From contig JAJGQC010000731.1 in assembly GCA_021014325.1 (NCBI GenBank), forward strand, positions 1 to 64,000: DNA of 64,000 nucleotides, written 5' to 3'. Numbering within the stretch: position 1 is the stretch's first letter; each line of letters opens with the position of its first letter. The stretch is from Plazaster borealis (Eukaryota; Echinodermata; Asteroidea; Forcipulatida; Labidiasteridae). Positions 14,507 to 27,237 of this stretch are shown one piece after another. Under the pieces are notes generated by a model that was not told the origin of the DNA, made no database searches, and worked only from the letters and a program-made list of their open reading frames with translations. The position numbers were made by a program, and so were the translations under genes.

Positions 14507-17500
14507 GGATTGAATGTTTCCAAACCGAGGCTGTGAGGACAACTACCTACCTCAATGAATGGTACAGTTCTATGGACACCAAACAGAAGAGTTATGTAAT
14601 ACTTAAATGGATGGTCTGGGTAGCCATGGTTATATACTGTAAGAATTCTGAATCCGCACTGCAACAAGCAAACCAAGTGGTATGCCTTGCTTCATTGTGA
14701 CTAGCATCAATGTCAAACTAACGAAGTCAACCCTAAGACTTTATAGTTAATAAAAAGGGAAGAAAATCCTTGAAAATATTAGTAAATATCATTTTAAAAG
14801 AACCGCATACCAGAAATCGTGTCTTGCTATAAACAAATTCTCAAAAGCATCAATATTTCAAACGATTCCTGAAATCTCGGAGGACGTTATTTTTATTTAT
14901 TTATAGTTTATTCTCCATTGGATTGAATGTTTCCAAACCGAGGCTGTGAGGACAACTACCTAGATCTATTAGAATCAGTCTTGTGCTATTTTCAGGTTGT
15001 TTGGGACCGCGTCCACGGGGACCATGGCAAAACATTTCTGGCATAATAAAGGCTGCTTAAACTTAGCCATTTAAATAGTCTTTCCCAAACCATTCGAATC
15101 CAACAATGAATGATGAGAAATATATAATACCAATATGGATCTGTTTGGTTGCCATGGTCATTAATCTCATAGAGGTCCAATTAATCTCATAGAGCTCAAA
15201 AAACAGAAGTACTTCGACAAGCAGAGCATTGGTTTATGATGTAACTTGTATTTTCCCTCTGCCCAGTGTAACGTATTTAAACCGAGGCTGGGAGGACACT
15301 TGTCTGATTCTATTGGTTCAGCGGTACACACTTTTAAGCTGCTGTTAGGGACCGTGATGACATAGGGATCGTACCAACATTTTGTGGGCGCATAGCAAAG
15401 ACTGCTGAAATTTGTCATTTCACTGGTCCTTCTCGAGCCATTGGAATCCCTCAATGAATGGTACAGTTCTATGGACACCAAACAGAAGAGTTATGTAATA
15501 CTTAAATGGATGGTCTGGGTAGCCATGGTTATATACTGTAAGAATTCTGAATCCGCACTGCAACAAGCAAACCAAGTGGTATGCCTTGCTTCATTGTGAC
15601 TAGCATCAATGTCAAACTAACGAAGTCAACCCTAAGACTTTATAGTTAATAAAAAAGGGAAGAAAATCCTTGAAAATATTAGTAAATATCATTTTTAAAA
15701 GAACCGCATACCAGAAATCGTGTCTTGCTATAAACAAATTCTCAAAAGCATCAATATTTCAAACGATTCCTGAAATTTCGGAGGACGTTATTTTTATTTA
15801 TTTATAGTTTATTCTCCATTGGATTGAATGTTTCCAAACCGAGGCTGTGAGGACAACTACCTAAATCTATTAGAATCAGTCTTGTGCTATTTTCAGGTTG
15901 TTTGGGACCGCGTCCACGGGGACCATGGCAAAAAATTTCTGGCATAATAAAGGCTGCTTAAACTTAGCATTTAAATGGTCTTTCCCAAACCATTCGAATC
16001 CAACAATGAATGATGAGAAATATATAATACCAATATGGATCTGTTTGGTTGCCATGGTCATTAATCTCATAGAGGTCCAATTAATCTCATAGAGGTCCAA
16101 AAACAGAAGTACTTCGACAAGCAGAGCATTGGTTTATGATGTAACTTGTATTTTCCCTCTGCCCAGTGTAACGTATTTAAACCGAGGCTGGGAGGACACT
16201 TGTCTGATTCTATTGGTTCAGCGGTATACAATTTTAAGCTGCTGTTAGGGACCGTGATGACATAGGGATCGTACCAACATTTTGTGGGCGCATAGCAAAG
16301 ACTGCTGAAATTTGTCATTTCACTGGTCCTTCTCGAGCCATTGGAATCCCTCAATGAATGGTACAGTTCTATGGACACCAAACAGAAGAGTTATGTAATA
16401 CTTAAATGGATGGTCTGGGTAGCCATGGTTATATACTGTAAGAATTCTGAATCCGCACTGCAACAAGCAAACCAAGTGGTATGCCTTGCTTCATTGTGAC
16501 TAGCATCAATGTCAAACTAACGAAGTCAACCCTAAGACTTTATAGTTAATAAAAAAGGGAAGAAAATCCTTGAAAATATTAGTAAATATCATTTTTAAAA
16601 GAACCGCATACCAGAAATCGTGTCTTGCTATAAACAAATTCTCAAAAGCATCAATATTTCAAACGATTCATGAAATCTCGGAGGACGTTATTTTTATTTA
16701 TTTATAGTTTATTCTCCATTGGATTGAATGTTTCCAAACCGAGGCTGTGAGGACAACTACCTACCTCAATGAATGGTACAGTTCTATGGACACCAAACAG
16801 AAGAGTTATGTAATACTTAAATGGATGGTCTGGGTAGCCATGGTTATATACTGTAAGAATTCTGAATCCGCACTGCAACAAGCAAACCAAGTGGTATGCC
16901 TTGCTTCATTGTGACTAGCATCAATGTCAAACTAACGAAGTCAACCCTAAGACTTTATAGTTAATAAAAAGGGAAGAAAATCCTTGAAAATATTAGTAAA
17001 TATCATTTTAAAAGAACCGCATACCAGAAATCGTGTCTTGCTATAAACAAATTCTCAAAAGCATCAATATTTCAAACGATTCCTGAAATCTCGGAGGACG
17101 TTATTTTTATTTATTTATAGTTTATTCTCCATTGGATTGAATGTTTCCAAACCGAGGCTGTGAGGACAACTACCTAGATCTATTAGAATCAGTCTTGTGC
17201 TATTTTCAGGTTGTTTGGGACCGCGTCCACGGGGACCATGGCAAAACATTTCTGGCATAATAAAGGCTGCTTAAACTTAGCCATTTAAATGGTCTTTCCC
17301 AAACCATTCGAATCCAACAATGAATGATGAGAAATATATAATACCAATATGGATCTGTTTGGTTGCCATGGTCATTAATCTCATAGAGGTCCAATTAATC
17401 TCATAGAGCTCCAAAAACAGAAGTACTTCGACAAGCAGAGCATTGGTTTATGATGTAACTTGTATTTTCCCTCTGCCCAGTGTAACGTATTTAAACCGAG

Positions 17501-18932
17501 GCTGGGAGGACACTTGTCTGATTCTATTGGTTCAGCGGTACACACTTTTAAGCTGCTGTTAGGGACCGTGATGACATAGGGATCGTACCAACATTTTGTG
17601 GGCGCATAGCAAAGACTGCTGAAATTTGTCATTTCACTGGTCCTTCTCGAGCCATTGGAATCCCTCAATGAATGGTACAGTTCTATGGACACCAAACAGA
17701 AGAGTTATGTAATACTTAAATGGATGGTCTGGGTAGCCATGGTTATATACTGTAAGAATTCTGAATCCGCACTGCAACAAGCAAACCAAGTGGTATGCCT
17801 TGCTTCATTGTGACTAGCATCAATGTCAAACTAACGAAGTCAACCCTAAGACTTTATAGTTAATAAAAAGGGAAGAAAATCCTTGAAAATATTAGTAAAT
17901 ATCATTTTTAAAAGAACCGCATACCAGAAATCGTGTCTTGCTATAAACAAATTCTCAAAAGCATCAATATTTCAAACGATTCCTGAAATTTCGGAGGACG
18001 TTATTTTTATTTATTTATAGTTTATTCTCCATTGGATTGAATGTTTCCAAACCGAGGCTGTGAGGACAACTACCTAAATCTATTAGGATCAGTCTTGTGC
18101 TATTTTCAGGTTGTTTGGGACCGCGTCCACGGGGACCATGGCAAAAAATTTCTGGCATAATAAAGGCTGCTTAAACTTAGCATTTAAATGGTCTTTCCCA
18201 AACCATTCGAATCCAACAATGAATGATGAGAAATATATAATACCAATATGGATCTGTTTGGTTGCCATGGTCATTAATCTCATAGAGGTCCAATTAATCT
18301 CATAGAGGTCCAAAAACAGAAGTACTTCGACAAGCAGAGCATTGGTTTATGATGTAACTTGTATTTTCCCTCTGCCCAGTGTAACGTATTTAAACCGAGG
18401 CTGGGAGGACACTTGTCTGATTCTATTGGTTCAGCGGTATACAATTTTAAGCTGCTGTTAGGGACCGTGATGACATAGGGATCGTACCAACATTTTGTGG
18501 GCGCATAGCAAAGACTGCTGAAATTTGTCATTTCACTGGTCCTTCTCGAGCCATTGGAATCCCTCAATGAATGGTACAGTTCTATGGACACCAAACAGAA
18601 GAGTTATGTAATACTTAAATGGATGGTCTGGGTAGCCATGGTTATATACTGTAAGAATTCTGAATCCGCACTGCAACAAGCAAACCAAGTGGTATGCCTT
18701 GCTTCATTGTGACTAGCATCAATGTCAAACTAACGAAGTCAACCCTAAGACTTTATAGTTAATAAAAAAGGAAGAAAATCCTTGAAAATATTAGTAAATA
18801 TCATTTTTAAAAGAACCGCATACCAGAAATCGTGTCTTGCTATAAACAAATTCTCAAAAGCATCAATATTTCAAACGATTCCTGAAATCTCGGAGGACGT
18901 TATTTTTATTTATTTATAGTTTATTCTCCATT
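14507..18932. repeat. Duplicated three-unit higher-order repeat (2 x ~2.213 kb)
   Basis: Unit lengths run 413-900-900 then 414-900-899, so two consecutive blocks are each 2,213 bp (14,507-16,719 and 16,720-18,932). Private variants repeat in order. The first full unit of each block has gcaaaacatttctgg and a cagcggtacacac box. The second has gcaaaaaatttctgg and cagcggtatacaa. This indicates a recent block duplication by unequal crossing-over. Confidence 0.85.
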
Positions 18933-21900
18933 GGATTGAATGTTTCCAAACCGAGGCTGTGAGGACAACTACCTAAATCTATTAGGATCAGTCTTGTGCT
19001 ATTTTCAGGTTGTTTGGGACCGCGTCCACGGGGACCATGGCAAAAATTTCTGGCATAATAAAGGCTGCTTAAACTTAGCCATTTAAATGGTCTTTCCCAA
19101 ACCATTCGAATCCAACAATGAATGATGAGAAATATATAATACCAATATGGATCTGTTTGGTTGCCATGGTCATTAATCTCATAGAGGTCCAATTAATCTC
19201 ATAGAGGTCCAAAAAACAGAAGTACTTCGACAAGCAGAGCATTGGTTTATGATGTAACTTGTATTTTCCCTCTGCCCAGTGTAACGTATTTAAACCGAGG
19301 CTGGGAGGACACTTGTCTGATTCTATTGGTTCACTGGTCCTTCTCGAGCCATTGGAATCCCTCAATGAATGGTACAGTTCTATGGACACCAAACAGAAGA
19401 GTTATGTAATACTTAAATGGATGGTCTGGGTAGCCATGGTTATATACTGTAAGAATTCTGAATCCGCACTGCAACAAGCAAACCAAGTGGTATGCCTTGC
19501 TTCATTGTGACTAGCATCAATGTCAAACTAACGAAGTCAACCCTAAGACTTTATAGTTAATAAAAAAAGGAAGAAAATCCTTGAAAATATTAGTAAATAT
19601 CATTTTTAAAAGAACCGCATACCAGAAATCGTGTCTTGCTATAAACAAATTCTCAAAAGCATCAATATTTCAAACGATTCCTGAAATTTCGGAGGACGTT
19701 ATTTTTATTTATTTACAGTTTATTTTCCATTGGATTGAATGTTTCCAAACCGAGGCTGTGATGACAAATACCTAAATCTATTAGGATCAGTCTTGTGCTA
19801 TTTTCAGGTTGTTTGGGACCGCGTCCACGGGGACCATGGCAAAAGATTTCTGGCATAATAAAGGCTGCTTAAACTTAGCATTTAAATAGTCTTTCCCAAA
19901 CCATTCGAATCCAACAATGAATGATGAGAAATATATAATACCAATATGGATCTGTTTGGTTGCCATGGTCATTAATCTCATAGAGGTCCAATTAATCTCA
20001 TAGAGGTCCAAAAAACAGAAGTACTTCGACAAGCAGAGCATTGGTTTATGATGTAACTTGTTTTTTACCTCTGCCAAGTGTAACGTATTTAAACCGAGGC
20101 TGGGAGGACACTTGTCTGATTCTATTGGTTCAGCGTATTACACTTTTAAGCTGCTGTTAGGGACCGTGATGACATAGGGATCGTACCAACATTTTGTGGG
20201 CGCATAGCAAAGACTGCTGAAATTTGTCATTTCACTGGTCCTTCTCGAGCCATTGGAATCCCTCAATGAATGGTACAGTTCTATGGACACCAAACAGAAG
20301 AGTTATGTAATACTTAAATGGATGGTCTGGGTAGCCATGGTTATATACTGTAAGAATTCTGAATCCGCACTGCAACAAGCAAACCAAGTGGTATGCCTTG
20401 CTTCATTGTGACTAGCATCAATGTCAAACTAACGAAGCCAACCCTAAGACTTTATAGTTAATAAAAAAAGGGAAGAAAATCCTTGAAAATATTAGTAAAT
20501 ATCATTTTTAAAAGAACCGCATACCAGAAATCGTGTCTTGCTATAAACAAATTCTCAAAAGCATCAATATTTCAAACGATTCATGAAATCTCGGAGGACG
20601 TTATTTTTATTTATTTATAGTTTATTCTCCATTGGATTGAATGTTTCCAAACCGAGGCTGTGAGGACAACTACCTACCTCAATGAATGGTACAGTTCTAT
20701 GGACACCAAACAGAAGAGTTATGTAATACTTAAATGGATGGTCTGGGTAGCCATGGTTATATACTGTAAGAATTCTGAATCCGCACTGCAACAAGCAAAC
20801 CAAGTGGTATGCCTTGCTTCATTGTGACTAGCATCAATGTCAAACTAACGAAGTCAACCCTAAGACTTTATAGTTAATAAAAAAGGGAAGAAAATCCTTG
20901 AAAATATTAGTAAATATCATTTTTAAAAGAACCGCATACCAGAAATCGTGTCTTGCTATAAACAAATTCTCAAAAGCATCAATATTTCAAACGATTCCTG
21001 AAATTTCGGAGGACGTTATTTTTATTTATTTATAGTTTATTCTCCATTGGATTGAATGTTTCCAAACCGAGGCTGTGAGGACAACTACCTAAATCTATTA
21101 GGATCAGTCTTGTGCTATTTTCAGGTTGTTTGGGACCGCGTCCACGGGGACCATGGCAAAAAATTTCTGGCATAATAAAGGCTGCTTAAACTTAGCATTT
21201 AAATGGTCTTTCCCAAACCATTCGAATCCAACAATGAATGATGAGAAATATATAATACCAATATGGATCTGTTTGGTTGCCATGGTCATTAATCTCATAG
21301 AGGTCCAATTAATCTCATAGAGGTCAAAAAACAGAAGTACTTCGACAAGCAGAGCATTGGTTTATGATGTAACTTGTATTTTCCCTCTGCCAAGTGTAAC
21401 GTATTTAAACCGAGGCTGGGAGGACACTTGTCTGATTCTATTGGTTCAGCGTATTACACTTTTAAGCTGCTGTTAGGGACCGTGATGACATAGGGATCGT
21501 ACCAACATTTTGTGGGCGCATAGCAAAGACTGCTGAAATTTGTCATTTCACTGGTCCTTCTCGAGCCATTGGAATCCCTCAATGAATGGTACAGTTCTAT
21601 GGACACCAAACAGAAGAGTTATGTAATACTTAAATGGATGGTCTGGGTAGCCATGGTTATATACTGTAAGAATTCTGAATCCGCACTGCAACAAGCAAAC
21701 CAAGTGGTATGCCTTGCTTCATTGTGACTAGCATCAATGTCAAACTAACGAAGTCAACCCTAAGACTTTATAGTTAATAAAAAAGGGAAGAAAATCCTTG
21801 AAAATATTAGTAAATATCATTTTTAAAAGAACCGCATACCAGAAATCGTGTCTTGCTATAAACAAATTCTCAAAAGCATCAATATTTCAAACGATTCCTG

Positions 21901-24900
21901 AAATCTCGGAGGACGTTATTTTTATTTATTTATAGTTTATTCTCCATTGGATTGAATGTTTCCAAACCGAGGCTGTGAGGACAACTACCTAGATCTATTA
22001 GAATCAGTCTTGTGCTATTTTCAGGTTGTTTGGGACCGCGTCCACGGGGACCATGGCAAAACATTTCTGGCATAATAAAGGCTGCTTAAACTTAGCCATT
22101 TAAATAGTCTTTCCCAAACCATTCGAATCCAACAATGAATGATGAGAAATATATAATACCAATATGGATCTGTTTGGTTGCCATGGTCATTAATCTCATA
22201 GAGGTCCAATTAATCTCATAGAGGTCCAAAAAACAGAAGTACTTCGACAAGCAGAGCATTGGTTTATGATGTAACTTTTTTTTTTACCTCTGCCCAGTGT
22301 AACGTATTTAAACCGAGGCTGGGAGGACACTTGTCTGATTCTATTGGTTCAGCGGTACACACTTGTAAGCTGCTGTTAGGGACCGTGATGACATAGGGAT
22401 CGTACCAACATTTTGTGGGCGCATAGCAAAGACTGCTGAAATTTGTCATTTCACTGGTCCTTCTCGAGCCATTGGAATCCCTCAATGAATGGTACAGTTC
22501 TATGGACACCAAACAGAAGAGTTATGTAATACTTAAATGGATGGTCTGGGTAGCCATGGTTATATACTGTAAGAATTCTGAATCCGCACTGCAACAAGCA
22601 AACCAAGTGGTATGCCTTGCTTCATTGTGACTAGCATCAATGTCAAACTAACGAAGTCAACCCTAAGACTTTATAGTTAATAAAAAAGGGAAGAAAATCC
22701 TTGAAAATATTAGTAAATATCATTTTTAAAAGAACCGCATACCAGAAATCGTGTCTTGCTATAAACAAATTCTCAAAAGCATCAATATTTCAAACGATTC
22801 CTGAAATCTCGGAGGACGTTATTTTTATTTATTTATAGTTTATTCTCCATTGGATTGAATGTTTCCAAACCGAGGCTGTGAGGACAACTACCTAAATCTA
22901 TTAGGATCAGTCTTGTGCTATTTTCAGGTTGTTTGGGACCGCGTCCACGGGGACCATGGCAAAAAATTTCTGGCATAATAAAGGCTGCTTAAACTTAGCA
23001 TTTAAATGGTCTTTCCCAAACCATTCGAATCCAACAATGAATGATGAGAAATATATAATACCAATATGGATCTGTTTGGTTGCCATGGTCATTAATCTCA
23101 TAGAGGTCCAATTAATCTCATAGAGGTCCAAAAACAGAAGTACTTCGACAAGCAGAGCATTGGTTTATGATGTAACTTGTATTTTCCCTCTGCCCAGTGT
23201 AACGTATTTAAACCGAGGCTGGGAGGACACTTGTCTGATTCTATTGGTTCAGCGGTATACACTTTTAAGCTGCTGTTAGGGACCGTGATGACATAGGGAT
23301 CGTACCAACATTTTGTGGGCGCATAGCAAAGACTGCTGAAATTTGTCATTTCACTGGTCCTTCTCGAGCCATTGGAATCCCTCAATGAATGGTACAGTTC
23401 TATGGACACCAAACAGAAGAGTTATGTAATACTTAAATGGATGGTCTGGGTAGCCATGGTTATATACTGTAAGAATTCTGAATCCGCACTGCAACAAGCA
23501 AACCAAGTGGTATGCCTTGCTTCATTGTGACTAGCATCAATGTCAAACTAACGAAGTCAACCCTAAGACTTTATAGTTAATTTATTTGTGAAGTTTTTCC
23601 TTGAAAATATTAGTAAATATCATTTTTAAAAGAACCGCATACCAGAAATCGTGTCTTGCTATAAACAAATTCTCAAAAGCATCAATATTTCAAACGATTC
23701 CTGAAATCTCGGAGGACGTTATTTTTATTTATTTATAGTTTATTCTCCATTGGATTGAATGTTTCCAAACCGAGGCTGTGAGGACAACTACCTAAATCTA
23801 TTAGGATCAGTCTTGTGCTATTTTCAGGTTGTTTGGGACCGCGTCCACGGGGACCATGGCAAAAAATTTCTGGCATAATAAAGGCTGCTTAAACTTAGCA
23901 TTTAAATGGTCTTTCCCAAACCATTCGAATCCAACAATGAATGATGAGAAATATATAATACCAATATGGATCTGTTTGGTTGCCATGGTCATTAATCTCA
24001 TAGAGGTCCAATTAATCTCATAGAGGTCCAAAAAAGAAGTACTTCGACAAGCAGAGCATTGGTTTATGATGTAACTTGTATTTTCCCTCTGCCCAGTGTA
24101 ACGTATTTAAACCGAGGCTGGGAGGACACTTGTCTGATTCTATTGGTTCAGCGGTACACACTTTTAAGCTGCTGTTAGGGACCGTGATGACATAGGGATC
24201 GTACCAACATTTTGTGGGCGCATAGCAAAGACTGCTGAAATTTGTCATTTCACTGGTCCTTCTCGAGCCATTGGAATCCCTCAATGAATGGTACAGTTCT
24301 ATGGACACCAAACAGAAGAGTTATGTAATACTTAAATGGATGGTCTGGGTAGCCATGGTTATATACTGTAAGAATTCTGAATCCGCACTGCAACAAGCAA
24401 ACCAAGTGGTATGCCTTGCTTCATTGTGACTAGCATCAATGTCAAACTAACGAAGTCAACCCTAAGACTTTATAGTTAATAAAAAGGGAAGAAAATCCTT
24501 GAAAATATTAGTAAATATCATTTTTAAAAGAACCGCATACCAGAAATCGTGTCTTGCTATAAACAAATTCTCAAAAGCATCAATATTTCAAACGATTCCT
24601 GAAATCTCGGAGGACGTTATTTTTATTTATTTATAGTTTATTCTCCATTGGATTGAATGTTTCCAAACCGAGGCTGTGAGGACAACTACCTAAATCTATT
24701 AGGATCAGTCTTGTGCTATTTTCAGGTTGTTTGGGACCGCGTCCACGGGGACCATGGCAAAAAATTTCTGGCATAATAAAGGCTGCTTAAACTTAGCATT
24801 TAAATGGTCTTTCCCAAACCATTCGAATCCAACAATGAATGATGAGAAATATATAATACCAATATGGATCTGTTTGGTTGCCATGGTCATTAATCTCATA

Positions 24901-26861
24901 GAGGTCCAATTAATCTCATAGAGGTCCAAAAACAGAAGTACTTCGACAAGCAGAGCATTGGTTTATGATGTAACTTGTATTTTCCCTCTGCCCAGTGTAA
25001 CGTATTTAAACCGAGGCTGGGAGGACACTTGTCTGATTCTATTGGTTCAGCGGTATACACTTTTAAGCTGCTGTTAGGGACCGTGATGACATAGGGATCG
25101 TACCAACATTTTGTGGGCGCATAGCAAAGACTGCTGAAATTTGTCATTTCACTGGTCCTTCTCGAGCCATTGGAATCCCTCAATGAATGGTACAGTTCTA
25201 TGGACACCAAACAGAAGAGTTATGTAATACTTAAATGGATGGTCTGGGTAGCCATGGTTATATACTGTAAGAATTCTGAATCCGCACTGCAACAAGCAAA
25301 CCAAGTGGTATGCCTTGCTTCATTGTGACTAGCATCAATGTCAAACTAACGAAGTCAACCCTAAGACTTTATAGTTAATATAATTAGGAAGAAAATCCTT
25401 GAAAATATTAGTAAATATCATTTTTAAAAGAACCGCATACCAGAAATCGTGTCTTGCTATAAACAAATTCTCAAAAGCATCAATATTTCAAACGATTCCT
25501 GAAATCTCGGAGGACGTTATTTTTATTTATTTATAGTTTATTCTCCATTGGATTGAATGTTTCCAAACCGAGGCTGTGAGGACAACTACCTAAATCTATT
25601 AGGATCAGTCTTGTGCTATTTTCAGGTTGTTTGGGACCGCGTCCACGGGGACCATGGCAAAAACATTTCTGGCATAATAAAGGCTGCTTAAACTTAGCAT
25701 TTAAATGGTCTTTCCCAAACCATTCGAATCCAACAATGAATGATGAGAAATATATAATACCAATATGGATCTGTTTGGTTGCCATGGTCATTAATCTCAT
25801 AGAGGTCCAATTAATCTCATAGAGCTCCAAAAACAGAAGTACTTCGACAAGCAGAGCATTGGTTTATGATGTAACTTGTATTTTCCCTCTGCCCAGTGTA
25901 ACGTATTTAAACCGAGGCTGGGAGGACACTTGTCTGATTCTATTGGTTCAGCGTATTACACTTTTAAGCTGCTGTTAGGGACCGTGATGACATAGGGATC
26001 GTACCAACATTTTGTGGGCGCATAGCAAAGACTGCTGAAATTTGTCATTTCACTGGTCCTTCTCGAGCCATTGGAATCCCTCAATGAATGGTACAGTTCT
26101 ATGGACACCAAACAGAAGAGTTATGTAATACTTAAATGGATGGTCTGGGTAGCCATGGTTATATACTGTAAGAATTCTGAATCCGCACTGCAACAAGCAA
26201 ACCAAGTGGTATGCCTTGCTTCATTGTGACTAGCATCAATGTCAAACTAACGAAGCCAACCCTAAGACTTTATAGTTAATAAAAAGGAAGAAAATCCTTG
26301 AAAATATTAGTAAATATCATTTTTAAAAGAACCGCATACCAGAAATCGTGTCTTGCTATAAACAAATTCTCAAAAGCATCAATATTTCAAACGATTCCTG
26401 AAATCTCGGAGGACGTTATTTTTATTTATTTATAGTTTATTCTCCATTGGATTGAATGTTTCCAAACCGAGGCTGTGAGGACAACTACCTACCTCAATGA
26501 ATGGTACAGTTCTATGGACACCAAACAGAAGAGTTATGTAATACTTAAATGGATGGTCTGGGTAGCCATGGTTATATACTGGCCGAAGTCTGAATCCGCA
26601 CTGCAACAAGCAAACCAAGTGGTATGCCTTGCTTCATTGTGACTAGCATCAATGTCAAACTAACGAAGTCAACCCTAAGACTTTATAGTTAATAAAAAGG
26701 GAAGAAAATCCTTGAAAATATTAGTAAATATCATTTTAAAAGAACCGCATACCAGAAATCGTGTCTTGCTATAAACAAATTCTCAAAAGCATCAATATTT
26801 CAAACGATTCCTGAAATCTCGGAGGACGTTATTTTTATTTATTTATAGTTTATTCTCCATT

Positions 26862-27237
26862 GGAATCCCTCAATGAATGGTACAGTTCTATGGACACCAA
26901 ACAGAAGAGTTATGTAATACTTAAATGGATGGTCTGGGTAGCCATGGTTATATACTGTAAGAATTCTGAATCCGCACTGCAACAAGCAAACCAAGTGGTA
27001 TGCCTTGCTTCATTGTGACTAGCATCAATGTCAAACTAACGAAGTCAACCCTAAGACTTTATAGTTAATAAAAAAGGAAGAAAATCCTTGAAAATATTAG
27101 TAAATATCATTTTAAAAGAACCGCATACCAGAAATCGTGTCTTGCTATAAACAAATTCTCAAAAGCATCAATATTTCAAACGATTCCTGAAATCTCGGAG
27201 GACGTTATTTTTATTTATTTATAGTTTATTCTCCATT
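26862..27237. repeat. Truncated satellite unit (376 bp)
   Basis: Here ctccattgga continues straight into atccctcaatgaatgg, joining the spacer end to the middle of block B and skipping the aaaccgaggctg boxes. The breakpoint lies in the shared word ccattgga, which occurs in both places, so homologous slippage is likely. It directly follows a ~414-bp unit. Confidence 0.85.
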
